Source: Streptomyces pseudovenezuelae (GTDB taxonomy: Bacteria > Actinomycetota > Actinomycetes > Streptomycetales > Streptomycetaceae). From it: a stretch of DNA of 64,000 nt. A program made the position numbers and the translations under genes. The stretch covers positions 470,476-534,475 of the forward strand of contig NZ_KQ948146.1 in the NCBI RefSeq assembly GCF_001513955.1, written 5' to 3'. The first letter of the stretch is position 1. Each line of letters starts with the position of its first letter. Shown here piece after piece: positions 36,060 through 47,220 of the stretch. Below the pieces are notes generated by a model, which ran no database searches, was not told where the DNA came from, and saw nothing but the letters and a program-made list of their open reading frames with translations.

Positions 36060-37211
36060 CTACGCCTGTTTGACGATCTCCTCGTACAACCGGACCGTGC
36101 GCCGCGCGACCGCGTCCCAGCCGAACTCCTCCACTGCGCGCCGCCGTCCCGCCTCGCCCATCCGCCGTGCCGTGGCCGGATCGCCGATCACCGAGTCGAG
36201 TGCCCCCGCGAGGGCCGTCTCGAACCCGTCGTCCACGGTCACGAGCAGTCCGGTCCTGCCGTCGTCCACGACCTCGGGGATACCGCCGACCCGCGAGGCC
36301 ACCACGGGGGTCCCGCAGGCCATCGCCTCCAGGTTGACGATACCGAGGGGTTCGTACACCGAGGGGCAGACGAACACCGCGGCATGGGTGAGCAGCTGGA
36401 TCACCTCGGGGCGCGGCAGCATCTGCGGGATCCAGTGCACGCCCTCGCGGACCCGGCTCAGCTCCTCGAAGAGCTCGCGGAACTCCCGGTCGATCTCCGG
36501 AGTGTCCGGCGCGCCCGCGCACAGCACGACCTGCGCCGCCGGGTCGATGTCCCGCACCGCGCGCATCAGATGGGGCACGCCCTTCTGGCGGGTGATCCGG
36601 CCGACGAACAGCACGAACGGGCGGTCCCGGTCCAGGCCGATCCGGTCCAGCACCTCGGTCCCGTGGTCGGGCCGGTACAGGGTGGTGTCGATGCCGTTGT
36701 GCACGATGTGGACCTTGGCCGGATCCAGCGCCGGATAGCAGCCGAGGATGTCCTCGCGCATGGCTCCCGACACGGCGATCACCGCGTCGGCGGTCTCGAT
36801 CGCGGTGCGCTCGGCCCAGCTCGACAGCGCGTACCCGCCGCCGAGCTGCTCGGCCTTCCAGGGGCGCAGCGGCTCCAGGGAGTGGGCGGTCATCACGTGC
36901 GGGATGCCGTGCAGCAGCTTGCCCAGGTGGCCGGCGAGGTTGGCGTACCAGGTGTGCGAGTGGACCAGCTCACGGCCTTCGAGGCCCGCGGCCATGGACA
37001 GGTCCACGGAGAACGTGCGCAGCGCGTCGTTGGCGGTGTCCAGCGCGGACCAGGGCCGGTGCCGGACTACACCTTCCGCCCGGCCCTCGCCCCAGCAGTG
37101 CACATCCAGGTCGACGAGGGATCTCAACTCCCGGGCGAGGAACTCGACATGGACACCCGCACCGCCGTACACATCCGGCGGGTACTCCCGGGTCAGCAGG
37201 CCCACACGCAC
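36060..37211 (-). CDS. glgA: GT4 glycogen synthase / maltose-1-phosphate synthase (GlgA/GlgM type)
   Basis: A 383-aa GT4 glycosyltransferase, shorter than enterobacterial GT5 GlgA. It has the donor-site segments GGAGVHVEFLARELR, SVYEPLGIVNLEAMACGTPV and the GRITRQKGVPHLM motif. In actinobacteria this family is annotated as glgA but the mycobacterial member (GlgM) makes maltose-1-phosphate from ADP-glucose and glucose-1-phosphate for the GlgE route. Linkage to glgC supports ADP-glucose use. Which product is made here cannot be told from sequence. Confidence 0.92.
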   Translation of the reverse strand: MRVGLLTREYPPDVYGGAGVHVEFLARELRSLVDLDVHCWGEGRAEGVVRHRPWSALDTANDALRTFSVDLSMAAGLEGRELVHSHTWYANLAGHLGKLLHGIPHVMTAHSLEPLRPWKAEQLGGGYALSSWAERTAIETADAVIAVSGAMREDILGCYPALDPAKVHIVHNGIDTTLYRPDHGTEVLDRIGLDRDRPFVLFVGRITRQKGVPHLMRAVRDIDPAAQVVLCAGAPDTPEIDREFRELFEELSRVREGVHWIPQMLPRPEVIQLLTHAAVFVCPSVYEPLGIVNLEAMACGTPVVASRVGGIPEVVDDGRTGLLVTVDDGFETALAGALDSVIGDPATARRMGEAGRRRAVEEFGWDAVARRTVRLYEEIVKQA

Positions 37212-37250
37212 CCGGAACCCCCTGTCTCGACGGCTGATCGGCTTTCATGG

Positions 37251-37997
37251 TCACCCAGATGCGCCGCGCGGGGAAGAGCGCGGGGCTCGTGTGAAGCAAC
37301 AGTCACCGCACACGCCACCCTCCGGCAACCGGTAGTACAGACAGCAGCTGCGGCGGCGGAGCGTGGTGCCGTCGAGCGTGCGGTGGAGCAGGGGGTGGGC
37401 GAGGAGTCCCGCCGTGAGGTCGCGGACGGGCGCGGAGACGTCCGGACGCCGTTCCAGCAGCTGACGGGCGGCGCCCGTCAGCGCCGATCCGGCATTCCCC
37501 CACAGCAGTCCGGTGGCCAGCCGGTACTCGGCGTGCAGCAGCGCCGTCAGCGGTTCGAGATGGCGGTCCAGCACGGCCTCGGTGACGGTCCCGGCATCGC
37601 CGGGCAACGCCTCGACGCCGTCCAGCCACAGGTCGTCGGGGGCGCTCGCGTCGGGGTCCCAGCGCAGTCGGTGCGGCGACAGATCGGGGATTCGGCCGTA
37701 CAGGACCGCGCTGCCGAGCGCCACCGACCACAGCCGGGCCGCGAGACCCTGGTGGGCGATGGAGGCCGCGATCCGGGGCTCGGGGGCCCGCAGGGCCTCG
37801 GCGACCTTCCGGACCCGGAAAGTCATGGGATTTCGGTAAACATCCGACCCTCGATGCTCGTAGACTTGTGCGAGGGTCGGCAGCGCCGGGCTCGGTGCGC
37901 CGGGAATGCCGCCGATCGTCCGTAGTACGAAGAAGGCGCCGAGCGGTCGCAGCGCCGCGAGTTCCGGGTCCAGGTCCACGACCAGCAGTAGTACCAA
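37251..37997 (-). CDS. FhuF-like (2Fe-2S) ferric reductase family protein
   Basis: About 248 aa. The C-terminal RRRSCCLYYR...CGDCCF supplies the closely spaced cysteines typical of FhuF-like siderophore-iron reductases. The preceding HRTLDGTTLRRRSCC matches the domain end. It would reduce Fe(III)-siderophore complexes in the cytoplasm. The start is uncertain: the frame opens at a TTG (37997) without a clear ribosome-binding site, and an internal GTG near 37980 is equally possible. No siderophore genes lie next to it. Confidence 0.78.
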   Translation of the reverse strand: MVLLLVVDLDPELAALRPLGAFFVLRTIGGIPGAPSPALPTLAQVYEHRGSDVYRNPMTFRVRKVAEALRAPEPRIAASIAHQGLAARLWSVALGSAVLYGRIPDLSPHRLRWDPDASAPDDLWLDGVEALPGDAGTVTEAVLDRHLEPLTALLHAEYRLATGLLWGNAGSALTGAARQLLERRPDVSAPVRDLTAGLLAHPLLHRTLDGTTLRRRSCCLYYRLPEGGVCGDCCFTRAPRSSPRGASG

Positions 37998-38207
37998 GGC
38001 CCGTAGGGGTACCCCGCAGGGGGCCCTCCCCCCGTGTCACCCGCCTTGGGGAGGACACGGACCCTTTTGTACTCCATCGGCAGTAGGACCCATTGCCTGC
38101 TCAGGGACGACGACGGGAAGAACTTTTCCGGGCATCGTGTTGGTCATGGAAGACGACCGTTCGTCGCGCCGGGCAGCCAGCCCCCGCCTCACGCAGAGGA
38201 GCAGCTC

Positions 38208-40464
<2,257 letters not shown>

Positions 40465-40718
40465 CTAGACATGCGTCATGCGTCAGGAGGGGCAAAAGTA
40501 AGCGCCGCGAACAGGCCATGACAAGACGGCAACCAGCCGCGTAGGGGCGCGCGCCGGACCGGCGGCTCCCGCTGAACGCAACGAGGCGCCCGAACCGTAT
40601 CCCTGGTGTGCGGACAGTCCCCCGACAGGCCAGGATGACCGGTGGACGATACTGACCAGCACGACCGGCAGCGATAGACGACCTACGCGATCCACGGGAT
40701 CTTTTGGGAGCAGGCGGT

Positions 40719-42158
40719 ATGAGCAACACAGCGCAGATCGGTGTCACGGGCCTCGCGGTCATGGGCCGCAACCTGGCCCGCAACTTCGCCCGCAACGGCT
40801 ATACGGTCGCTCTGCACAACCGGACCGCGTCGCGCACGCACGCCCTGGTCGAGGAGTTCGGGAGCGAGGGCGACTTCATCGCGGCCGAGACCGCGAAGGA
40901 GTTCGTGGCGGCCCTGGAGCGGCCGCGCCGTCTGGTCATCATGGTGAAGGCCGGTGAGCCGACCGACGCGGTCATCCAGGAGTTCGCGCCGCTGCTGGAG
41001 CCCGGCGACATGATCATCGACGGCGGCAACGCGCACTTCGCGGACACCCGGCGCCGGGAGCGCGAACTGCGCGAGCAGGGCATCCACTTCGTCGGCATGG
41101 GCGTCTCCGGCGGCGAGGAGGGCGCGCTCAACGGCCCGAGCATCATGCCGGGTGGCCCGAAGGAGTCGTACGACTCGCTCGGCCCGATGCTGGAGAAGAT
41201 CTCCGCGAAGGCGGCGGACGGGGCGCCCTGTGTCACGCACGTGGGTCCCGACGGGGCCGGGCACTTCGTGAAGATGGTGCACAACGGCATCGAGTACGCC
41301 GACATGCAACTGATCGGTGAGGCCTACCAGTTGCTGCGGGACGTGGCCGGGTACTCCCCCGCGCGGATCGCCGACATCTTCCGCACCTGGAACACCGGCC
41401 GCCTGGACTCGTACCTGATCGAGATCACCGCCGAGGTGCTCTCCCATGTGGACGCGGCGACGGGCAAGCCGTTCGTGGACGTGGTGGTGGACCAGGCCGA
41501 GCAGAAGGGCACCGGCCGCTGGACCGTCCAGATCGCCCTCGACCTGGGCGTCCCGGTGTCCGGTATCGCGGAGGCGGTCTTCGCCCGCTCCCTGTCCGGC
41601 CACGCGGAGCTTCGCGAGGCGTCCCGCGGTCTCGCCGGGCCCAAGGCGTCCCCGCTGTCGGAGTCCGAGGCGGGTGCCTTCGCGGACCGTGTGGAGCAGG
41701 CCCTCTACGCCTCGAAGATCGTGTCGTACACCCAGGGCTTCCACGAGATCGCGGCCGCCCGTGAGGAGTACGACTGGGACATCGACCTCGGTGCGGTCTC
41801 GGCGATCTGGCGCGGCGGCTGCATCATCCGCGCGGCCTTCCTGGACCGCATCCGCTCCGCCTACGACACGCGCGCCGACCTGCCGAGCCTGCTCTCCGAC
41901 GACACCTTCGCGCAGGAGATCGCCTCGGCGCAGGACGACTGGCGTGACGTGATCGTCGCGGCGACGCGGCAGGGGGTGCCGGTGCCCGGGTTCTCGGCGG
42001 CCCTCGCGTACTACGACGCCCTGCGCGCCGAACGTCTGCCGGCCGCGCTCACCCAGGGCCAGCGGGACTTCTTCGGTGCGCACACGTACCGGCGGACGGA
42101 CCGCGACGGATCGTTCCACACGCTGTGGGGCGGGGACCGCTCCGAGGTGACCGGCTAG
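40719..42158 (+). CDS. gnd: 6-phosphogluconate dehydrogenase, decarboxylating
   Basis: A 479-aa protein of full family length. It has a variant NADP-binding GVTGLAVMGRNLARN at the N-terminus, IIDGGNAHF, the signature GMGVSGGEEGALNGPSIMPG near residue 130, KMVHNGIEY and the C-terminal tail. It oxidises 6-phosphogluconate to ribulose-5-phosphate with NADP+ reduction. ATG at 40719 is preferred to one at 40704 by fit to the family N-terminus; GGGAG lies 11 nt upstream. It is divergent from the Rpf-M23 gene with ~266 bp between. Confidence 0.95.
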   Translation: MSNTAQIGVTGLAVMGRNLARNFARNGYTVALHNRTASRTHALVEEFGSEGDFIAAETAKEFVAALERPRRLVIMVKAGEPTDAVIQEFAPLLEPGDMIIDGGNAHFADTRRRERELREQGIHFVGMGVSGGEEGALNGPSIMPGGPKESYDSLGPMLEKISAKAADGAPCVTHVGPDGAGHFVKMVHNGIEYADMQLIGEAYQLLRDVAGYSPARIADIFRTWNTGRLDSYLIEITAEVLSHVDAATGKPFVDVVVDQAEQKGTGRWTVQIALDLGVPVSGIAEAVFARSLSGHAELREASRGLAGPKASPLSESEAGAFADRVEQALYASKIVSYTQGFHEIAAAREEYDWDIDLGAVSAIWRGGCIIRAAFLDRIRSAYDTRADLPSLLSDDTFAQEIASAQDDWRDVIVAATRQGVPVPGFSAALAYYDALRAERLPAALTQGQRDFFGAHTYRRTDRDGSFHTLWGGDRSEVTG

Positions 42159-42191
42159 GCATCACGCACGCGGCAGGTATGCCGTACGCGC

Positions 42192-42495
42192 GGAGGAGGG
42201 CCGCCTTCGGGCGACCCTCCTCCTTCGCGTTCGCGCGGTAGGCGCCGACTGGGCAGCACGGTCCCTGCCGGGGCGGCGCGCACGGGTCACCGGGCGGAGG
42301 CGGGACCGAATCGGCACGGCCCGGCGTCACGACCACGTGGAGGAGGGCCGATTTTGGGCGACACCTCCTCCTTCGCGTTTACCCGGTCCCCGCGGCGGGC
42401 GCCGACCAGGCGACCCGACGGAGGCGGGGTCCGAATCAGCACGGCCCGGCATCAGAACCACGTGGAGGAGGGCCGCCCTCGGGCGGCCCTCCTCC
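42192..42495. repeat. Three imperfect tandem repeats, each beginning with a terminator-like hairpin
   Basis: Units begin at 42192, 42339 and 42464 with GGAGGAGGGCCG and share downstream blocks (TTCGCGTT, GGCGCCGAC, CACGGCCCGG, CCACGT). Unit lengths are about 147 and 125 bp. The first hairpin (42192-42223) closes on a TTCG tetraloop. The second (42339-42371) has lost its inner stem. The third (42464-42495) is a perfect 14-bp stem. They directly follow gnd, so the first serves as its terminator; the triplication is unexplained. Confidence 0.8.
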
Positions 42496-42573
42496 TTCGT
42501 GTTCGCGCGGTGCGCGCTGGTCGCGCGGCACGGTGCTGCCGGGGCGTCGCGGGCCGAGCCGGCCTTGCCGCGG

Positions 42574-42756
42574 TCAGCTCAGCGGTGGCCCCGGTTCCGG
42601 GTTCGGGACCGGCTCCGGGCCCGGCGGGATGGGCGACGGGTCGGGAGTCGGGGTCGGGTTCGGGGGTTCCGGGGGCGGGCCCGGCGTGGGTACGGGGCCG
42701 GGACCGGGGCCCGGAGTGGGGCCGGGCGGGACGGGGTCGGGGTACGGGTTGGTCAT
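42574..42756 (-). CDS. Proline-rich 60-aa small protein
   Basis: The ATG at 42756 has GGAGG 6 nt upstream. After MTNPYPDPVPP the product is almost entirely Pro, Gly, Glu, Thr and Asn with a PxP rhythm (for example PGPTPGPGPGPVPTPGPPP). There is no signal peptide or membrane segment. The low-complexity composition could also be a by-product of G+C-rich DNA, but a good ribosome-binding site and a clean stop support translation. No family was recognised. Confidence 0.45.
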   Translation of the reverse strand: MTNPYPDPVPPGPTPGPGPGPVPTPGPPPEPPNPTPTPDPSPIPPGPEPVPNPEPGPPLS

Positions 42757-43232
42757 CAGGTCCTCCAGCCAATCGGTCGACGTCGGCTCTGGACTACTCC
42801 CCGCGTACCCGCGAGGCTCCCCGCCAGTCACCCAGCCGCGTGACGAGCGAGGTCCGGGTGGAGGCGCTGGGCGTGCGGGGCGGGCGGTGGGGGGCCGGGG
42901 GTCAAGGGCCGAGGGCTGGGAGGTGGCTTGGCGGTGGGTTGGCGTGCCAGAGCCGGGGGGGTGAGGCCTGCGGCCGCAGCGTGCGACACCGGCCGAACCC
43001 GCCACGGACACGCCATCACGCCCCGGTGCCGCCGCATCGGCGGGCGGCTTGGCGTCGCGGTGCTCACCGGGCTGAACACGGCGCCCCACGGGCTCCGCAC
43101 GATGCCTTGGTGCGCCGCAGCCGCCGGGGGCCTGGCACCCGGCCGAGCGGAATCGGCAAGGCGCGATGGCCGGCCCCCTGCCGTTCGCCCGGTGGCGGTC
43201 GAAAGGCCCGGCGTGGGTGTGTGCCGTCGGGG
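42757..43232. other. Intergenic region with no supported gene
   Basis: 476 bp of very G+C-rich sequence. Open frames exist on both strands but lack ribosome-binding sites, recognisable motifs or normal codon bias. No hairpin as strong as those in the repeat to the left was seen. Confidence 0.5.
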
Positions 43233-43583
43233 TCAGAAGCCCTCGGGGTGGGCCGCCAGCCACCGCTTCGCCGCGTGGAGGAGTTCCGGGGCGGCGGCGG
43301 GGGCCTCGTCCGGGTGGCGTTCGGCCCACTTGACGACGTACGGGCAGAGGGGGGCGACGGCCATGTCCTCGCGCGCCGCGATGCCGTAGAGCTCGCGTGC
43401 CAGGGAGCCCGCGATGCCCTGTCCCTCATGGGCCGGTTCCACGATGGTGTGGACCGGGACGAGGGCGCGCCCGGGGGATTCGAGGACGAAGTACTGGATG
43501 TGGCCCACGACTTCACCTCCCCCGGAACCGAACGCCTCCAGACGTCCCGCCTGTCGGTCGTCACGGATCTCGATGTCGCTCAT
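43233..43583 (-). CDS. GNAT-like N-acetyltransferase (YjdJ/NATD1 type)
   Basis: A 116-aa short acetyltransferase. GHIQYFVLES, VHTIVEPAHEGQGIAGSLARE (acetyl-CoA pyrophosphate loop, GQGIAG) and PLCPYVVKWAERHPD are characteristic of the small NATD1-like GNAT group. ATG at 43583 gives the usual MSDIEIRDD-type start. It follows panD by 38 bp on the same strand. Substrate unknown. Confidence 0.9.
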   Translation of the reverse strand: MSDIEIRDDRQAGRLEAFGSGGGEVVGHIQYFVLESPGRALVPVHTIVEPAHEGQGIAGSLARELYGIAAREDMAVAPLCPYVVKWAERHPDEAPAAAPELLHAAKRWLAAHPEGF

Positions 43584-43621
43584 GGGCACGCTCCTGGTCC
43601 GAAGGTCGTCGAGCAGCTGGG

Positions 43622-44041
43622 TCAGGCCGACACCGCCTGCGGGCTGCGCTCCTGATCGGAACCCGGAACCGGCTCGGAGGGGTCGGCCCCGAGGGCGACG
43701 ATGCGGTTGCCGGCGTCCACGTGCACGACCCGGGGTTCGAGTACCCGCGCCTCGGCGTCGGTCACTTGAGCGTAACTGATGATGATCACCAGGTCGCCGG
43801 GGTGGACGAGATGAGCGGCGGCACCGTTGATGCCGACCACGCCCGAACCCCGCTCGCCCTCGATGACGTACGTCTCCAACCGGGCACCGTTGGTGATGTC
43901 GACGATGTGGACGAGCTCACCCGGCAGCAGATCGGCGGCGTCGAGCAGATCCGCGTCGATGGTCACCGATCCCACGTAGTGCAGGTCGGCTTGGGTGACG
44001 GTGGCTCGGTGGATCTTGGACTTGAACATGGTACGCATCAT
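43622..44041 (-). CDS. panD: Aspartate 1-decarboxylase, pyruvoyl-dependent precursor
   Basis: A 139-aa pro-enzyme. It self-cleaves between Gly24 and Ser25 in HYVGSVTID to generate the pyruvoyl group. [17 protein letters not shown] and [20 protein letters not shown] are highly conserved PanD blocks. It decarboxylates aspartate to beta-alanine for pantothenate and CoA. ATG at 44041 (MMRTMFKS) has GGGAG 10 nt upstream. No panB or panC is adjacent. Confidence 0.95.
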   Translation of the reverse strand: MMRTMFKSKIHRATVTQADLHYVGSVTIDADLLDAADLLPGELVHIVDITNGARLETYVIEGERGSGVVGINGAAAHLVHPGDLVIIISYAQVTDAEARVLEPRVVHVDAGNRIVALGADPSEPVPGSDQERSPQAVSA

Positions 44042-44277
44042 CGGGGCACTCCCAAAAGTAGGCTCCCTGCCCGCGTTGTCGCAGGTCAAGGGCTGTTTGC
44101 ACACCCTACAAGCGGTCACAGGTCCGGGCAGCTCTCTGCAGGCCTTCCGGACTCGCGCCGACCACTTGCCGTCGTTTCTGACGTGCCGTCAGCGAGTGGG
44201 GGAAGGGCTTCGCCCACTCTCGCGGACGCCACCGTCGCGACGGCCCCAAGCCTACGCAGCGCCCCCGGAGGACGTCC

Positions 44278-44421
44278 GTGACCATCGTCACGCGGTCGCC
44301 CTTGACGACAGCCGGGAACGCTCGGGACGTCGGCACCACGGGGGCAAGGGGGCTGCTGTCCGGTTCGTCGCCGTCGCCCTGCCCGCACCACCCCGCATCG
44401 ATCGGAGGCACGCATGCCTGA
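44278..44421 (+). CDS. Possible 47-aa upstream ORF coupled to the ASCH-NUDIX gene
   Basis: The GTG at 44278 has GGAGG 6 nt upstream, and the stop overlaps the next gene's ATG (44414) by 8 nt. The peptide (VTIVTRSPLTTAGNARD at its start) is Ser/Thr/Gly/Pro-rich with no recognisable domain. It may be a leader peptide or simply a chance frame. The strong ribosome-binding site is the main evidence. Confidence 0.35.
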   Translation: MTIVTRSPLTTAGNARDVGTTGARGLLSGSSPSPCPHHPASIGGTHA

Positions 44422-45315
44422 CGACACCCACCAGGCGATCCCGGCCGTCTCAAGTCCAAGGACGAGGGAGGTACCGCGCGAGCACCACATGCGTCTGCTC
44501 CCGCGGTACTACCGCCAAGTGGAAGCGGGCCGCAAGACGATCGAGGTGCGGGTGGCGACCCCGCGGAAGCGCGACATCGCAGCCGGTGAGACGGTCGTCC
44601 TCCACGACCGCGACACCGGTCGGGAACTCGACGTCGTCGTGCGGCGGATCACCTCCTACCCGTCCTTCGAGGATCTGCTCGACACGGAGGATCCCGCATG
44701 CATCGACCCGGACGGCACGCCCGGAGAACTGCTCTCCACCCTGCGGAGCATCTATCCGCCGGCCAAGGAAGCGCTCGGTGTCCTCGCCCTCGCATTCGAC
44801 CACCGCCCCGCACGGCCGGGCCACCCCATGCCGATGACACCCACGCAGTACGCGGAGACCGTCCCCCACCACACGGTGTACGGCTGTCTGTACGTCCGCG
44901 ACGAACGCGACCGGCCGGTGCAGCTGCGCTCGGTCTACGGCTCGCGCCCCTGGCAGTTCCCGGGCGGCGACCTGGACGCTCAGGGAGAGGTCCCGCTGCA
45001 GACCGCGCGCCGCGAAGCCGTCGAAGAGACCGGGCTCGACCTCGGACAGGGGCTCCGAGGCTCACCCTGACGCACTTCCTGCACGCTGGGCCCCGCCTGC
45101 CGCTGAACAAGGTGGGGCCGGTCTTCGACGGAGGGCGGCTGACCGCGGATCAGCTCGACCGGATCCGGCTCGACCCCGCCGAGCACGACATGTGGGCCGT
45201 CCACGACCTCGCCACCTGGCAGAAGCTGATGGCGCCGCGTGCCTTCGCCTGTCTCGACGCCATCGAACGAGCCCGGCGCGGCGAAGGCCCCGCCTACCTC
45301 GTCACGCACACCTGA
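44414..45315 (+). pseudogene. ASCH-NUDIX fusion protein broken by a frameshift
   Basis: Frame 1 (44414-45070) encodes an N-terminal ASCH-like domain (YRQVEAGRKTIEVRVATPRK) and the first part of a NUDIX domain with box residues TARREAVEETGLDL. It stops early at 45070. The remaining NUDIX C-terminus continues in another frame to 45315 (LTLTHFLHAGPRLPLNKVGP, ending YLVTHT). Restoring one G in the run GGGG at 45049-45052 joins the two into one ~300-aa protein. A real mutation or a sequencing error in a homopolymer are both possible. Confidence 0.8.
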
Positions 45316-45370
45316 TGCCCGGCACGGCCACCCAGGAGGAGCGTCCCGGCGCGGGGCGGGCGGCGGGCGG

Positions 45371-46204
45371 CTACGCTTCCGGCCGGGCCCGCTCAGCTCG
45401 TTTCGCCATCTCCGTGAGAAGCGCCTCCGCGGCGAGGAGTCGTTCATCGAGCGCCGCCAGCCGGGCGTCCTTGGTCCGGTGCAGGTCCTCCGCGCTGCGC
45501 AGTTGCGCTTCCACCTCCCTCGCCCAGGTGAAGTTCAGCTCGCCGCGGCGAATGCTGAGCACTTCCAGCCGCTCCAACAAGGTGATGCGCTCCTCCCGCA
45601 GGACGCGCAGCTCGTCCTTCAACCGCTTGATCTTGCGCGCGTGGCGTTCGCAGGCGTTCCGCAGATCGGCGATCTGCCGTTCCAGTTCCTCGGTGCGGCC
45701 ACGTTCGCGGCCGAGGCGTTCCCGCAAGGCGCCGAGCCGGTCGCCGAGGTCCGCCCGTTCGTCCAAGGCGGCGACCAGCTCACGGCGGGTGTCGGCCTCA
45801 CGTCTGCGGCGGTCGGTGTCCCGTTCCCTCAGGTCCGCCTCGGCTTCGTCGAGGTCGGAAAGGGTCAGTTCGGCGGCCGGGGTCCGTACGGTCTCCTCCG
45901 GGAACCATTCCGGCGAGGGCGCGGGCAGAGCCAGCGGCGACGTTTCGTCGCGGGCCGCCCTCCACAGCACCCGGAACGTCTCGACGTCCCCGCCCAGGAC
46001 GTCGACCACCAGCTCCAACTGCCCCCAGTTGGGGACGCTTTCGCAGCGCAGCACGCTTCCCACCGTGGTGTGGCTCAGAGCCTTGGAGGTACGCAGCGCG
46101 ATGTCTCGATAGCTGGGGTCACCGGCGTGGCGGCGCTGGTTCTGCAGCTCGTATCTCAGCCGTTGGAGCGCCGGTCCTGAAGGCTGGTGGGTCGCAGACG
46201 CCAT
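45371..46204 (-). CDS. Helix-turn-helix protein with long coiled coil
   Basis: A 277-aa protein. Residues ~8-70 resemble an XRE-like HTH (YRDIALRTSKALSHTTVGSVL), as in streptomycete proteins that read DNA or scaffold. From ~110 to 275 there is nearly continuous heptad-rich coiled coil (ELVAALDERADLGDRLGALR; RKIKRLKDELRVLREER). It has no enzymatic domain and no membrane segment. It is convergent with the ASCH-NUDIX gene. Possibly a structural or regulatory DNA-binding protein; function unknown. Confidence 0.75.
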   Translation of the reverse strand: MASATHQPSGPALQRLRYELQNQRRHAGDPSYRDIALRTSKALSHTTVGSVLRCESVPNWGQLELVVDVLGGDVETFRVLWRAARDETSPLALPAPSPEWFPEETVRTPAAELTLSDLDEAEADLRERDTDRRRREADTRRELVAALDERADLGDRLGALRERLGRERGRTEELERQIADLRNACERHARKIKRLKDELRVLREERITLLERLEVLSIRRGELNFTWAREVEAQLRSAEDLHRTKDARLAALDERLLAAEALLTEMAKRAERARPEA

Positions 46205-46476
46205 GAAGTCCCCCCTTGCGCGATGCCGCGGTGCCCGATCATCGCAGCCCGGCGCTCACGCCGAGACGTGTTCGGCCCACGAAGCGACCGGGACGCGGGA
46301 CGGCCTGTACGGAAGTGTCAGCAGACGGTGGAGCCGTGTACGCGTCCGGCAGCCGGTGTACGCGTTCGGTGCCGCCCGCGCCCGCCGTGTCAACGCCTCC
46401 ACCGGGCGACGAACGCTTGTGACACGCCGCGTTCCACGAAGGTCCGGCGCATCGCCTCTCGTCAAGGAGCCCGACG

Positions 46477-46647
46477 GTGACTGTTCTCCTCCTGCTCGCC
46501 CTGGCCCTCACCGTGCTGCTCGGGCTGCTCGTCTTCATGCTCAGCAGCGTCTACCTGTGGTCGGCCGACACCGCCCGGCGCGGCCGTGCCTGGCGCCTGC
46601 TCACCGCCGCGCTGCCCACTCTCCTCAACCACCGCGCCCGGGAATGA
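46477..46647 (+). CDS. Small membrane protein, 56 aa, unknown function
   Basis: GTG at 46477 preceded by AAGGAG with 8-nt spacing. The product has one hydrophobic N-terminal helix (VTVLLLLALALTVLLGLLVF) and a basic C-terminal tail with WSADTARRGRAWRLL, predicting an inner-membrane single-pass protein. It stops at 46647. No family was recognised. Confidence 0.6.
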   Translation: MTVLLLLALALTVLLGLLVFMLSSVYLWSADTARRGRAWRLLTAALPTLLNHRARE

Positions 46648-46860
46648 GTCCGCCGGCGGTCGGCCCCGCTGCCGAGGGGACCCTGGTCGTACTCTCCCCA
46701 GCGGTGCGGCCCGGTGCTGTGGCGCCGGGCCCCCTCGGGGACGGAGATCAGGCGTCGCCGTTGAGCATCGCGGCGGTCGGGACGGTGCCGCCGAACCCGG
46801 CTCCGCCCCTCCCGACACAACGGAGCGAGACGGAGACACCGCGCTGTGGAGGGAGGGTTC

Positions 46861-47200
46861 TCAGTCCTCCAGGACGAAGATCGGCTTGTGGCCGGGACGG
46901 TCCGAGGTCAGTACGCCGGGGATCTCGTCCCAGCCGTACACCCCGCTGGTGACCAGCTCGGGGTGGAGCGTGCCGGCGGCGACCGCCTCCAGCGTCGGGG
47001 TCATGTGGGGCCGCGCGTGCCCCTTGCCGTTGTGGAAGTGGACTCCGCGCTGGTACAGCGCGAGCAACGGGAGCGGGACCTCGTCGAAGTAGATGCCGAC
47101 GCTGTTGACGTGACCCTCGGGCATCACCGACAGCAGTGCCCTGCGCAGCCGCTCGGGGTCGCAACTGGCGTCCAGGGCGAGGTGGAAGTCCTTCTCCCGC
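46861..47200 (-). pseudogene. C-terminal remnant of a zinc-type alcohol dehydrogenase
   Basis: About 113 codons read as the end of an MDR alcohol/formaldehyde dehydrogenase (LALDASCDPERLRRALLSVM, GHVNSVGIYFDEVPLP, GKGHARPHM, ending KPIFVLED). The catalytic zinc domain and the nucleotide-binding start are absent. No start codon or ribosome-binding site lies upstream in frame with protein-like sequence; homology ends near 47200, where a TetR remnant begins on the other strand. Confidence 0.75.
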
Positions 47201-47220
47201 CTGCCGTTGAGCACGGCGTG

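Noticed and set aside
42192..42495. CRISPR-like or phage-repeat interpretation of the tandem hairpin units
   Set aside because: Only three imperfect units, no spacers of even length and no cas genes; serial terminator duplication fits better.
42757..43329. Upstream extension of the proline-rich frame to a 251-aa protein
   Set aside because: Composition is low complexity without motifs; the short start at 42756 with GGAGG explains the frame.
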